From contig NZ_CP036299.1 in NCBI RefSeq assembly GCF_007752345.1, forward strand, positions 3,745,501 to 3,809,500: a stretch of 64,000 nucleotides of DNA, written 5' to 3'. The notes beneath the pieces were generated by a model. It worked only from the letters and a program-made list of their open reading frames with translations. It ran no database searches and was not told where the DNA came from. This DNA is from Planctopirus ephydatiae (GTDB lineage: Bacteria > Planctomycetota > Planctomycetia > Planctomycetales > Planctomycetaceae). Positions 45,602-54,635 of the stretch are shown here, one piece after another; position 1 is the stretch's first letter; the number at the start of each line of letters is the position of its first letter. Position numbers and translations under genes: made by a program.

Positions 45602-46883
45602 GGCACACTCTCTTCCATTCGCGTTGAAACTGCTCTCCCAGATGTGGGTTCAGATCCAGCCAGAGTCCACGCAGACACGCATCGTCATGAGCATGCTGAT
45701 CTTCGCAATGCCCTTCGTGACAGGTTCGGATAACGATCATGCGCCCGGAAATTTCATGAGGCAGGTGCATCCCCTGCACACATTTGTCAGTCACAATTGC
45801 CAGATGGAATCCCCGGCGATCGCATCGATGCCCAACATGACGGCCATCTGTCGTTTCTTGAACTCGCGCCAGCGCATCCAACAGCTTCGCTTTGCCTTTG
45901 GTACTGTTCTCCACAGTGAGTGCCTGTTGGCCCATACGAACGGTCACAGTGCTTCCTGCAGCCAGATAGGCTAACCCCAGACTGGCCGCCAGACGCGTCG
46001 CCCAGTTTAAAGAGGCATTGAAATCGTCAATGCTTCCGGTATGCACCGAGTGATCTGTGGGCAGATCGATTTCGACCCTGGATTGGATTGAGGCCTGCCT
46101 TTCGACAACGATCATCTGCCCATGCCGGGCTGTCTGTGCCCAATGCACGCGGCGTAGCGAATCACCCTGCCGGAAAGCCCGCGTCCCGAGAAGATCACCT
46201 TGATCACCGACCCGATGATCAGAAAAGACTTCGGCCGTTGGAAAGACTTCAATCGCATCCAGCAACGATGTCAAAGTCCACACCCTGGGCCAGACAATCA
46301 GTCGATTCCTGACCTGAAGTTTTCGAGAGGCCACTTGAAAGCCAAATGGAAATGAAGATTCCAGGCATGGAATCACTTGGGGATACTCACCTCGAACTGA
46401 AGGGAACCACTCCCAGCGAAAGGTTGAATGAGTTCCGGCAGGGATCGATGCCAGCGATGCCCAGACTTCTCTTGGGACCGGATGACCTTCACCGGTCGCC
46501 TGCCTTGACTGCGGAGATGTCGGACAGACGATTTTCAGACCCCAGACAGGCCATGGCCACCGATTGTTGACGACGAGTTGAATTCGAGCCGACTCCCCTT
46601 CACTGCAATGAGTCTGTTCAAATTCAATCTCCCCAGAGACCCCCCACATACTCAGGTAGGGCCAGACATACCCCACGGCCAGGATCAATAACGCACCCGC
46701 AACACCAATGAACGAATAAGGATTGATCCAGATAGCGCAGGCAATGGCAGCAATGGTTGTCAGCGAGAGAAAAGACAATGGGTGCTTGACCCAATAGACC
46801 CATCGATTTGCCCAGGGACAAAAATCATAGGTGAGCAGACCGTGAGCCGCCGAACTGACTTTCAATAAAAGACGGCCCAACAT
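45591..46883 (-). CDS. DUF58-domain protein
   Basis: A 430-residue protein that leads the unit with the transglutaminase-like and MoxR genes. Two membrane helices lie near residues 33-70 (HPLSFLSLTTIAAIACAIWI, YSFIGVAGALLILAVGYVW). The signature DUF58 motif GDLLGTRAFRQGDSLRRVHWAQTARHGQMIVVE is intact near residue 245. DUF58 proteins pair with MoxR ATPases and often with transglutaminase-like membrane proteins; the von Willebrand-like fold is thought to be a MoxR client. It starts at 46883; upstream is a long gap that ends at the acyltransferase gene. Confidence 0.93.
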   Translation of the reverse strand: MLGRLLLKVSSAAHGLLTYDFCPWANRWVYWVKHPLSFLSLTTIAAIACAIWINPYSFIGVAGALLILAVGYVWPYLSMWGVSGEIEFEQTHCSEGESARIQLVVNNRWPWPVWGLKIVCPTSPQSRQATGEGHPVPREVWASLASIPAGTHSTFRWEWFPSVRGEYPQVIPCLESSFPFGFQVASRKLQVRNRLIVWPRVWTLTSLLDAIEVFPTAEVFSDHRVGDQGDLLGTRAFRQGDSLRRVHWAQTARHGQMIVVERQASIQSRVEIDLPTDHSVHTGSIDDFNASLNWATRLAASLGLAYLAAGSTVTVRMGQQALTVENSTKGKAKLLDALARVQETTDGRHVGHRCDRRGFHLAIVTDKCVQGMHLPHEISGRMIVIRTCHEGHCEDQHAHDDACLRGLWLDLNPHLGEQFQREWKRVCHAG

Positions 46884-47331
46884 TTTTGCACCGCATGAGC
46901 AACAAATTTCGATTGACGACTATGCCCATGGCTGGGCTGGATCATCCAGAATGTTCTCAATCCAGAGATCGAACAACACTGCAAACACATAATATTTGCA
47001 TGTCTTTCCAAAATACCAAAGAACCTGAGAACCTGAAGCAATAAAAGCAAGAATTCGCGATAAATTATTGTCCCACATAGAGATAGCTACACACATCATC
47101 AACTGATGAAGTGGCGGAATATGAGTGGAATCGGCTTTTCCGACATGAAATCAAGCCACCAGATCGGTTCCCGAAAGGCAGTTGGAAACCTCTGAGTGCC
47201 GTCGAGAAAAAACTGCAGCTTCGCTTTCCGCGCGACGAAGAAATTTGTCGCGAGTCCGCAAATCTGATCTGCCCGTATCAATGAAATTCTGATATCTCCG
47301 GGCTCTTCCTCACTCGTCGAACAGGGATGTT
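46884..47331. other. Divergent intergenic region; a possible 57-codon frame
   Basis: About 450 bases between the DUF58 gene (-) and the acyltransferase gene (+). A plus frame from GTG 47111 to TGA 47284 encodes 57 residues without family resemblance. The left half is AT-rich and has no gene. See the findings. Confidence 0.4.
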
Positions 47332-48624
47332 ATGCTGCGTGTTCCAGGAGCCATGGTGGGCTCGAACACTTTTCCGCCGCCGGTTATTGCCAACCGGGAT
47401 CGGGGACTGGATGCCCTCCGCGGTGGTGGGGCATTTCTGGTGGTCGTGCTCCATGCAACGATTCCTTATCTGCATCATCCCCTTCAGGGACTGGCTTGGC
47501 CGGCCCGGTCCTCAGCCTCTTCGAGTCTCGCCGACGGACTCTTCTGGTGGATTGAGTCGTTCATCATGCCACTGTTTTTCTGTCTGAGTGGCTACGGCTG
47601 CTGGCATAGCCTGAAAAACCGCAGTGCTGTTGAATTCATGAGATCCCGACTCAAACGCCTGGGAAGACCTTTCCTCGCCGGCTGCATGATCATCCTGCCT
47701 ATTGAGATGTATTTATGGATTGGTGGCTGGGTTCTCAGTGGAGAGTTGCCAGCCGTTAAATTACGTAGCCTGAAATTGACCGGTGACTACGCTCAACTCT
47801 GGGGGTTCAGCCACCTCTGGTACTTGCAGTATCTGCTGCTGATGAGTCTTCCCCTTGCCCTCTGGAAAACTCAACCGTGGAATTCAACCCCTGAAGGATC
47901 GAGCGAGGCAGCATCCGTGCTTTCGATTCCAAGAAAGAATCCAGGAACCCTGAAAGCCATGCTTTGCGGCCTCGCATTTTTAGGCATCGTCAGCCTGACT
48001 CTCACCTGGCGACCTGATGTTGTGACTGGATTTCAGCACGGATTTCTTCCAGATCCTGCCAAGTTTGCTTATTCCGCCGAATTCTTTCTACTTGGCATAA
48101 CCCTGGCTGCACTCGGCCAACCTCGGTTTCTCGATCATCCTGCAGTTCTTGGATTTTCGTTATTGACGGCCATAGCCGCCTTGACCGCCGTTTATCAACT
48201 CACTCACGCGCCCCAAATGCTGAACTTTGCCAACGAGACGTGGACCTCACCTCACCGCTGGCTGTCAGGCATCCTGCTGGCGGCGACAGCATTTTTCTGG
48301 ACACTCACCTGCTGGATGATGGCCACCAAATTGCCCCCACTTCCGCCGCTGGTTTCTCGCTTGGCAAAAGCCTCTTTCTGGATCTATCTGGTCCATCATC
48401 CGCTGATTGTGGCTTTAGAAATTGGTGCCGTGCGGACATCGCTGCCAGCGACCATCCAGTTTTTACTCGTTGCTGGAGTCGGATTTGCGCTTTCGTGGTG
48501 GAGCTACCACGCCTGGATTGAAGGAAGCCTGGCCGATCGACTCCTTCACGGTCAATCACTACGCCGAAGCCCTGACCACTTCAAGAGTTCAGGCAATCGC
48601 GAGCACACAGCGCAGGCTGCGTAA
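47332..48624 (+). CDS. Acyltransferase-3 family membrane protein (OpgC-like)
   Basis: A 430-residue multi-helix membrane acyltransferase. The N-terminal motif RGLDALRGGGAFLVVVLHA holds the conserved Arg and His of the acyltransferase-3 family, and about ten hydrophobic segments follow (PLFFCLSGYGCW, RLGRPFLAGCMIILP and others). The sequence is closest in feel to glucan-biosynthesis protein C (OpgC), which adds succinyl groups to periplasmic glucans, but the substrate is inferred. ATG 47332 has AGGGA four bases upstream. Alone on its strand; convergent with the DtxR-like gene. Confidence 0.9.
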   Translation: MLRVPGAMVGSNTFPPPVIANRDRGLDALRGGGAFLVVVLHATIPYLHHPLQGLAWPARSSASSSLADGLFWWIESFIMPLFFCLSGYGCWHSLKNRSAVEFMRSRLKRLGRPFLAGCMIILPIEMYLWIGGWVLSGELPAVKLRSLKLTGDYAQLWGFSHLWYLQYLLLMSLPLALWKTQPWNSTPEGSSEAASVLSIPRKNPGTLKAMLCGLAFLGIVSLTLTWRPDVVTGFQHGFLPDPAKFAYSAEFFLLGITLAALGQPRFLDHPAVLGFSLLTAIAALTAVYQLTHAPQMLNFANETWTSPHRWLSGILLAATAFFWTLTCWMMATKLPPLPPLVSRLAKASFWIYLVHHPLIVALEIGAVRTSLPATIQFLLVAGVGFALSWWSYHAWIEGSLADRLLHGQSLRRSPDHFKSSGNREHTAQAA

Positions 48625-48674
48625 CTCATTAAGAATCAGCCTTCGCATCGATATTTGACCTTGCGATCGGCTTA

Positions 48675-49352
<678 letters not shown>

Positions 49353-49529
49353 CTCAGCTCTCTCGACATTCGGGAATACCGCGCGAATTTGGATACCGAG
49401 TGTTCCTTTTCACAGAACATTCTGCAACCGCTCTTGTCGAATCGGCAGTTCTTGCCGTAGAACGTATGGTTCGCCGAAGAGGTGCTGGATAAACCTCTGC
49501 AGCCAATGTTCTCGACAAGGATGTCACGA

Positions 49530-50915
49530 ATGATTCGAATAAACTGCAGTTATGCACTGATATTGAGCCTTTTGACCTTCGCAGCTGCTGGCTGCAGCGA
49601 CACTGCCGGCACAACAATTGTGGGCACAAACTCAGCCTCCGAGGCGGTCTCTCCCGGTGACAATCCGTCCGTAGTCACTTCAGGCCAGCCAGGAAGTGCC
49701 CTGCCTGTGGCTTCGATTCCTGCCCCAGGGAGTTCTGCAACTCCCGGAAACGCGGACGATGATGAACCTGAAGAACCCCTCGAACCACTCACCGAGACTC
49801 CTGAACCGGAGAAAGGCTCACCTGAATGGGCCGTTCGTGAAATTCTGCGAATTCGCCTGCTCCCCTACCCTGTGATTGAGACTGCCGCTGCCGATAACCC
49901 AGCGTCTCAGGAAAAACTCCGGGAACAAATGGAAGCGCAGAAGAAACTCCGCACAGAACGAAACAAACAGATTATCGAACTTGCGACCGGGGCATTGGCA
50001 GTCACAGCGAAGGACAAAGCTCAGGAGCGACTCTTTACCGTTTCAGCTCATCACCTTCTCGAAAGCCACCTGCAACTGGCTTTGCAAGGAGATGCCGAGA
50101 GTACGTCGGCCCTGTATGACATTGCTGCCGTCTTTTTCGAGAATCGACCGGAATCAGATGCCGCTGCCGAAGCTCAGCAGACTGTGGTCAGCCTGGCACA
50201 TTCCAATGCACTGCGTTCTTCAGAAACTGAGCCACGCTGGCTGATTGAACTCTCCAGACAGTCGCAATTGTATGCGACACGCTTTCCCAAGGATTCGGCC
50301 AAAAGCTTGCCGTTCCTCTTAGCTGCAGCCACAAGTTGCGAAATGAACGGTCAACTCGAAGAAGCCGTGACCTGCTACCGCCTCATCGAGCAGAAATTTC
50401 CAGGAACTCCCGAAGCACAGCAAATCACCAACGTCCTGCGCCGGATTGATCTCCCAGGTAAATCACTCGAACTCGCCGGGCCGGCTCTGGATGGCAATTT
50501 CATCACCATGGATGAGTATCGCGGCAAAGCCGTTCTTGTGGTCTTTTGGTCAACAGCTTCCAAACCTTTTCGCGATCAACTTCCCCAACTGCTGGAAATC
50601 TCGAAAAAATACGAGAAATACTGCGTCACAGTGGGTGTCAATCTGGATCTCGAAGAATCCGCAGTCGATCGATTCCTGGAGGAAACCGGTGTCTCCTGGC
50701 CACAGATTTTCCATTCAGAGCGAGCCAAACGCGGGTGGAATCATCCTCTGGCCACTCACTACGGCATTAATACCTTGCCCACGATTTGGCTGATCGATCC
50801 TCAGGGAACGGTCATTTCTACACAGGTTCAGCCTTCGACTCTCGAACCAGAATTACGAGAAGTGCTGCTCAAGCATTTGCGGGCAGCCAAAGCCCAGGAA
50901 ACTAACCAGAACTGA
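49530..50915 (+). CDS. Lipoprotein with CxxC-less thioredoxin (TlpA-like) domain
   Basis: A 461-residue lipoprotein. The signal ends in TFAAAGC (Cys22). A Pro/Gly/Glu linker to residue 95 is followed by a helical, TPR-like middle (about 100-305) that includes EMNGQLEEAVTCYRLIEQKFPG. The C-terminal 130 residues are a TlpA/AhpC-type thioredoxin domain (FITMDEYRGKAVLVVFW). The active site is STASKP (Ser341 to Pro346) instead of CxxC, and cis-Pro417 is kept in NTLPTIW. It is therefore not a redox enzyme. Start ATG 49530 is preferred because AAGG lies nine bases upstream; ATG 49521 is the alternative. Confidence 0.85.
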   Translation: MIRINCSYALILSLLTFAAAGCSDTAGTTIVGTNSASEAVSPGDNPSVVTSGQPGSALPVASIPAPGSSATPGNADDDEPEEPLEPLTETPEPEKGSPEWAVREILRIRLLPYPVIETAAADNPASQEKLREQMEAQKKLRTERNKQIIELATGALAVTAKDKAQERLFTVSAHHLLESHLQLALQGDAESTSALYDIAAVFFENRPESDAAAEAQQTVVSLAHSNALRSSETEPRWLIELSRQSQLYATRFPKDSAKSLPFLLAAATSCEMNGQLEEAVTCYRLIEQKFPGTPEAQQITNVLRRIDLPGKSLELAGPALDGNFITMDEYRGKAVLVVFWSTASKPFRDQLPQLLEISKKYEKYCVTVGVNLDLEESAVDRFLEETGVSWPQIFHSERAKRGWNHPLATHYGINTLPTIWLIDPQGTVISTQVQPSTLEPELREVLLKHLRAAKAQETNQN

Positions 50916-50948
50916 GATCTCGGTCTCGATTTCCAAAGCAAATCGATC

Positions 50949-50998
50949 CAGCCACGGCTGTTCGCATGCTCTGCGGGCACCGTGGCTGTTTCGCTTTT
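50949..50998 (+). terminator. Terminator after the thioredoxin-like gene
   Basis: A 9-bp perfect stem (CAGCCACGG with CCGTGGCTG) enclosing a 22-base loop, followed by TTTCGCTTTTT. It lies about 35 bases after the stop at 50915. Confidence 0.8.
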
Positions 50999-51374
50999 TG
51001 GGAGAAACTCCAGCAAAACATGGAGTGACTCGTTTCCAAGACGCACCGGCTTGATCGAGGAATTTCACGATTATGTGCAGAAAATGAGAGATCTTCTGAA
51101 AGAAATTTTGGAAAACACTGTATACATTTGGTCGGGCTATTGAATCATGACATCTTTGTTATCTGGATAAGTATCCATTCTGGTTTTTACTAAAGAAATT
51201 TGTCACATGTGGACAAAGGTGTCGATACCCACTTGTCACGTTCACGTCAGTATATTAGGATTTTTGCTAGTATCACCGGCAAGAGAACACTTCGTAACAG
51301 GCGACGAGTTGCATTCATTGCCGGCGTGTATTCACCATGAAATGTCGAAAGACAATGCCTAGACACAGGATGGC
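50999..51374. other. lexA upstream region with an imperfect operator-like palindrome
   Basis: About 375 bases with no gene. The most symmetric element is TTTGTCACATGTGGACAAA at 51199-51217, with outer arms TTTGTC and GACAAA around a CACATGTG core. AT-rich sequence nearby (TATATT at about 51251) could be part of a -10. Confidence 0.5.
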
Positions 51375-51977
51375 ATGAGCATGAAGGTCAATCTGACGAC
51401 GCGGCAAAAAGAGATTTACGACTTTCTCCGCGACAAGATTATGAATCGAGGATACGGTCCGACTGTCAGAGAAATCGGGACTCACTTTGGTATTCGCTCT
51501 CCCAACGGGGTGATGTGCCACTTGAAGGCCCTCGAACGAAAAGGGCTGATCTCCCGTGAATCTCATATGTCGCGGGCGATTCAACTAGCTGACAGCCCAG
51601 CTTCCCGTATGACTCTTCCCATGGCAGGCCAGATTGCTGCCGGTATTCCGGTGTTGGCAGAACAGCAGGAAGAACGAGTCGATTTCAGCCATCTCTTCGA
51701 TTCAGAAGATCATTTCTGTCTGCGAGTCAAAGGTGACTCCATGATCGAAGATCAGATTGCTGAAGGCGATTACGTGGTCATCAAGCGCCAAGCCGATGCC
51801 CGTGATGGCGAAATCGTTGTGGCCCTTGTCGATGGCGTGGATGCCACACTCAAGCGGTTCTATCGTGAACCAACTCGAATTCGTCTTGAACCTGCCAATA
51901 GCACCATGAAGCCGATCTACTCGAATCGAGTCGAAGTTCTGGGCGTGCTGGTCGGTGTCATTCGCCAATTCAACTGA
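51375..51977 (+). CDS. lexA: LexA repressor
   Basis: The SOS-response repressor and self-cleaving S24 peptidase, 200 residues. The N-terminal winged helix is typical (LTTRQKEIYDFLRDKIMNRGYGPTVREIG). The cleavage site is Ala89-Gly90 in GQIAAGIPV. The catalytic dyad is Ser122 in KGDSMIED and Lys160 in DATLKRF. Start ATG 51375 (or 51381). The upstream palindrome may be its own operator, since planctomycete LexA boxes are not those of E. coli. A strong terminator follows at 52031. Confidence 0.97.
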   Translation: MSMKVNLTTRQKEIYDFLRDKIMNRGYGPTVREIGTHFGIRSPNGVMCHLKALERKGLISRESHMSRAIQLADSPASRMTLPMAGQIAAGIPVLAEQQEERVDFSHLFDSEDHFCLRVKGDSMIEDQIAEGDYVVIKRQADARDGEIVVALVDGVDATLKRFYREPTRIRLEPANSTMKPIYSNRVEVLGVLVGVIRQFN

Positions 51978-52030
51978 GAGACGGCAGCGAACTCACTCGC
52001 TAATTGCTTTTCGCTATTTGTTTTCAAGAA

Positions 52031-52070
52031 AAGTCCTGCACGGATTTTGATCCTTGCAGGGCTTTTTTTG
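52031..52070 (+). terminator. lexA terminator
   Basis: A 9-bp stem with one wobble (AGTCCTGCA with TGCAGGGCT) and a run of seven T after it (52063-52069). It lies about 55 bases past the lexA stop. Confidence 0.85.
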
Positions 52071-52146
52071 TTTTGAACCAAATCAAAATCATGTCTGGCT
52101 CGGCGCATGCATGCGACACAAGCGATGTTCCATCATGGCAACCGAA

Positions 52147-53058
52147 TTACGTCCTGCGAAATCCACCTGGCAGGAAGGTGCGGCCTACAAACCAGAGTTT
52201 CTGCCAGACCGGAACACGAATTCGCTGTTCGAAAACACGGAACTCTGCATGTTCAATCCGTTCCAGCAAAGTCTGGTAAGTATCGAGCATCACCCGAAGA
52301 ATCGGCCTGCCCGGTGGCTCCAGTTCGCTCACCAGCAGTGCTGCCTCCCTGTAGTTAGCCCTGGTCACCTCGGCAAACTCTCGCATCGCACTGACAAACG
52401 GTGCCGTGTACGCCCTTTGCCGCAAGTCATCAAGAGAGTATCGATGCTGACGCAGTAATTCTTCGGGTAGATAAACTCTCCCCAGAGCAAGATCACTGTT
52501 CACATCGCGCAGGATGTTCGTGTACTGCATGGCTCTGCCACAGGCGAGTGCCCGGGCCTGTGCTTGATCCTCTTGAAATCCCCAGATGTGAATACAGCAC
52601 AGCCCCACAGCTCCCGCGACATGATAGGCATACTTTTCCAGTTCGGCCCAGCTCTTGAGTTGAACTGGATGTAAATCCATCTCGACTCCAGTGATCACAT
52701 CATGCAGATACTTGGCTGGGATCTTGTACCTGGAAATCGTGTCCACCAGAGCCGGCATTAAAGGATGTGGCTGACTCTCGCCAGCCAGGGCAACGTCCAG
52801 CATTTTTCGCCAGGCGATCAGTTGCTCAGTTCGCTCAGAGATCGACAGCCCCTCGTCATCCCCCAGGTCATCAGTCAGGCGCATGAAGCTGTATAAGGCT
52901 TCCATAGCCTGCCGCCGCTGGCGATCCAGTGTGAAAAAAGACCAGCGAAAATTGGATCGGGATCGCCTTGTGACCTCTTCGGCCCATTGGAAAGATTCCG
53001 CCACGCTGAGCCGGCGAGCAGACTGCGGTAAACTCTCGGATGCAGGGGCAGGAGCCAT
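52147..53058 (-). CDS. hpnD: Presqualene diphosphate synthase (HpnD-like)
   Basis: A trans-isoprenyl diphosphate synthase of the squalene/phytoene family, 303 residues. Both Asp-rich motifs are intact: YSFMRLTDDLGDDEG near residue 58 and LRDVNSDLALGRVYLP near residue 183, which fit HpnD rather than phytoene synthase. HpnD joins two farnesyl diphosphates to presqualene diphosphate. The neighbour upstream is hpnC; HpnE, the third enzyme, is not in the window. The pathway feeds hopanoids, squalene or C30 carotenoids in planctomycetes. ATG 53058. Confidence 0.9.
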   Translation of the reverse strand: MAPAPASESLPQSARRLSVAESFQWAEEVTRRSRSNFRWSFFTLDRQRRQAMEALYSFMRLTDDLGDDEGLSISERTEQLIAWRKMLDVALAGESQPHPLMPALVDTISRYKIPAKYLHDVITGVEMDLHPVQLKSWAELEKYAYHVAGAVGLCCIHIWGFQEDQAQARALACGRAMQYTNILRDVNSDLALGRVYLPEELLRQHRYSLDDLRQRAYTAPFVSAMREFAEVTRANYREAALLVSELEPPGRPILRVMLDTYQTLLERIEHAEFRVFEQRIRVPVWQKLWFVGRTFLPGGFRRT

Positions 53059-53249
53059 AAGACCTCTGGATTTCCGCAGACTGTTTCACTAATCAATACG
53101 ATCACCAAAGAGAAAAACAAATGAAATTTTGTTTCTCCGCTGGGGATTAGCCTTTGGGATCTAACATCTCTGTCGATTGTTGTGTGCTTGTTTCTTGGGA
53201 TGAGTGCTCTTCAGGGAAATGACGCATATGTCACTAACCTTACCTGAAA

Positions 53250-54221
53250 TCAGCCAAAAAACCTTTTCCGAAGACTTCGCCCCAGCGCCATGATCAGCAA
53301 TCGTCCTCCATCCCACTTGGTGACTTTGGGCCTGGTTTCCAGAACTCGATAATTGATCCTGGCAATCTTATCGAGAATGCATTCTCCGCCGCGAATAAAC
53401 AAATCAACGTCCAGCCTCAAATCGTTGGTGACATGGTTCACAAGTGGCTTTCCCTTTTCAAAGAAGAAACGCGTTCGCTCCACTTGAAAAGTCATCAACT
53501 TTTGAAACGCTTCCGTCGAAACTCGCTCTCGAATCGTCTCCTCAGAAACACCAAACTCTTTCATCTCTGCCACCGGAAGGTAGATCCTGCCAATCTGATA
53601 GTCTCGCGCAACATCCTGCCAGAAGTTTGCCAATTGCAATCCCGTACAAATCGCATCTGACCAGAAGACATTCTGCTCGGAAACATCCCTGCCCAGGTAC
53701 AGCACGAGTCTCCCAACAGGATTCGCACTCCGCTCACAATAATTCAGCAGATCCTCAAAAGTCTCATATCTCGTCTGGCACTGATCCTGCTCGAACGCGG
53801 AAATCAGATCAACAAACGGTTGTAAAGGAATTCCGAATTCTTGAATGGTCTTTTGCAGAGCAATCATCACTGGATGTGCGAGAGAGATTTCCCCGGATAA
53901 CTCCTGACTGCTGGCCATCTGGTGACATAAGACCATCTGCTCGCGCCACCACTGGAGCAGCTGCAGTGATCGAGTGGGATCGTTGATTTCGTCTCCGAGA
54001 TCATCAGACCAGCGGCAAAAGGCATAGACATTAAAAAATGGCTGATGCAGCTTTTTAGGTAACAGCAGCGAAACGAGCGGGAAATTCTCGTAATGTCCCG
54101 TGGCCAGCTTTCGACAATAGCTCTCCGCCTCTGCCAGAGAACAGGCTTTTCGAGAACCTTGAGGTCCCCACTCCCTGATCTCTTCGTCAAAGGATCGCCA
54201 CCGTTCCCTACTCTCAGGCAT
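53250..54221 (-). CDS. hpnC: Hydroxysqualene synthase (HpnC-like)
   Basis: About 323 residues. HpnC turns presqualene diphosphate into hydroxysqualene. Strong family motifs are visible: ATGHYENFPLVSLLLPKKLHQPFFNVYAFCRWSDDLGDE (with the DDLGDE aspartates), and a second Asp-rich motif FWQDVARDYQIGRIYLP near residue 200. The start at ATG 54221 (MPESRERWR) is preferred to a start at 54236. Transcription runs hpnC then hpnD, 190 bases apart. Together they suggest the squalene route, with hpnE elsewhere. Confidence 0.9.
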   Translation of the reverse strand: MPESRERWRSFDEEIREWGPQGSRKACSLAEAESYCRKLATGHYENFPLVSLLLPKKLHQPFFNVYAFCRWSDDLGDEINDPTRSLQLLQWWREQMVLCHQMASSQELSGEISLAHPVMIALQKTIQEFGIPLQPFVDLISAFEQDQCQTRYETFEDLLNYCERSANPVGRLVLYLGRDVSEQNVFWSDAICTGLQLANFWQDVARDYQIGRIYLPVAEMKEFGVSEETIRERVSTEAFQKLMTFQVERTRFFFEKGKPLVNHVTNDLRLDVDLFIRGGECILDKIARINYRVLETRPKVTKWDGGRLLIMALGRSLRKRFFG

Positions 54222-54635
54222 AAATCGTCCACCCAAAAGGAAAATTCGCTCTTCGACCTGAGCGCTGAGTTTTCCACCAACCGCTCTCGCTGATTCAATC
54301 CGGGTTGAAAGGATGGCACGAATAGCCGGCAGATCCGCAAACCCAAACGAGATTCTGACTTCGATTGAACCGAATCACAAATCAGCCCGGCAGATGCGAA
54401 ATTCGTATCGATTCGTTATTCTCAACGAAAATGAGTCGTCTGATTCACTATTGCATTGATTGCATCTTCTCCCGTTGGATCAGACGATAATGCACAAATC
54501 GTTACGAAAGCGGCCACGAAATCATATGGCCGCTTGAAGACTCAACGATTGGTTTGTCGAGAACCGACTCCTGCGGGAAGTGCTCGCGCGATTTCCAGAA
54601 TTTGTCTGCTTTAGTGCTCGAAGTGAAACTGTTTT
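54222..54635. other. Divergent hpnC-der intergenic region with a hairpin
   Basis: About 410 bases with no gene. A perfect 9-bp hairpin (AAGCGGCCA at 54508-54516 with TGGCCGCTT at 54527-54535, loop of ten) lies about 100 bases before der and may act as an attenuator or terminator. Confidence 0.5.
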
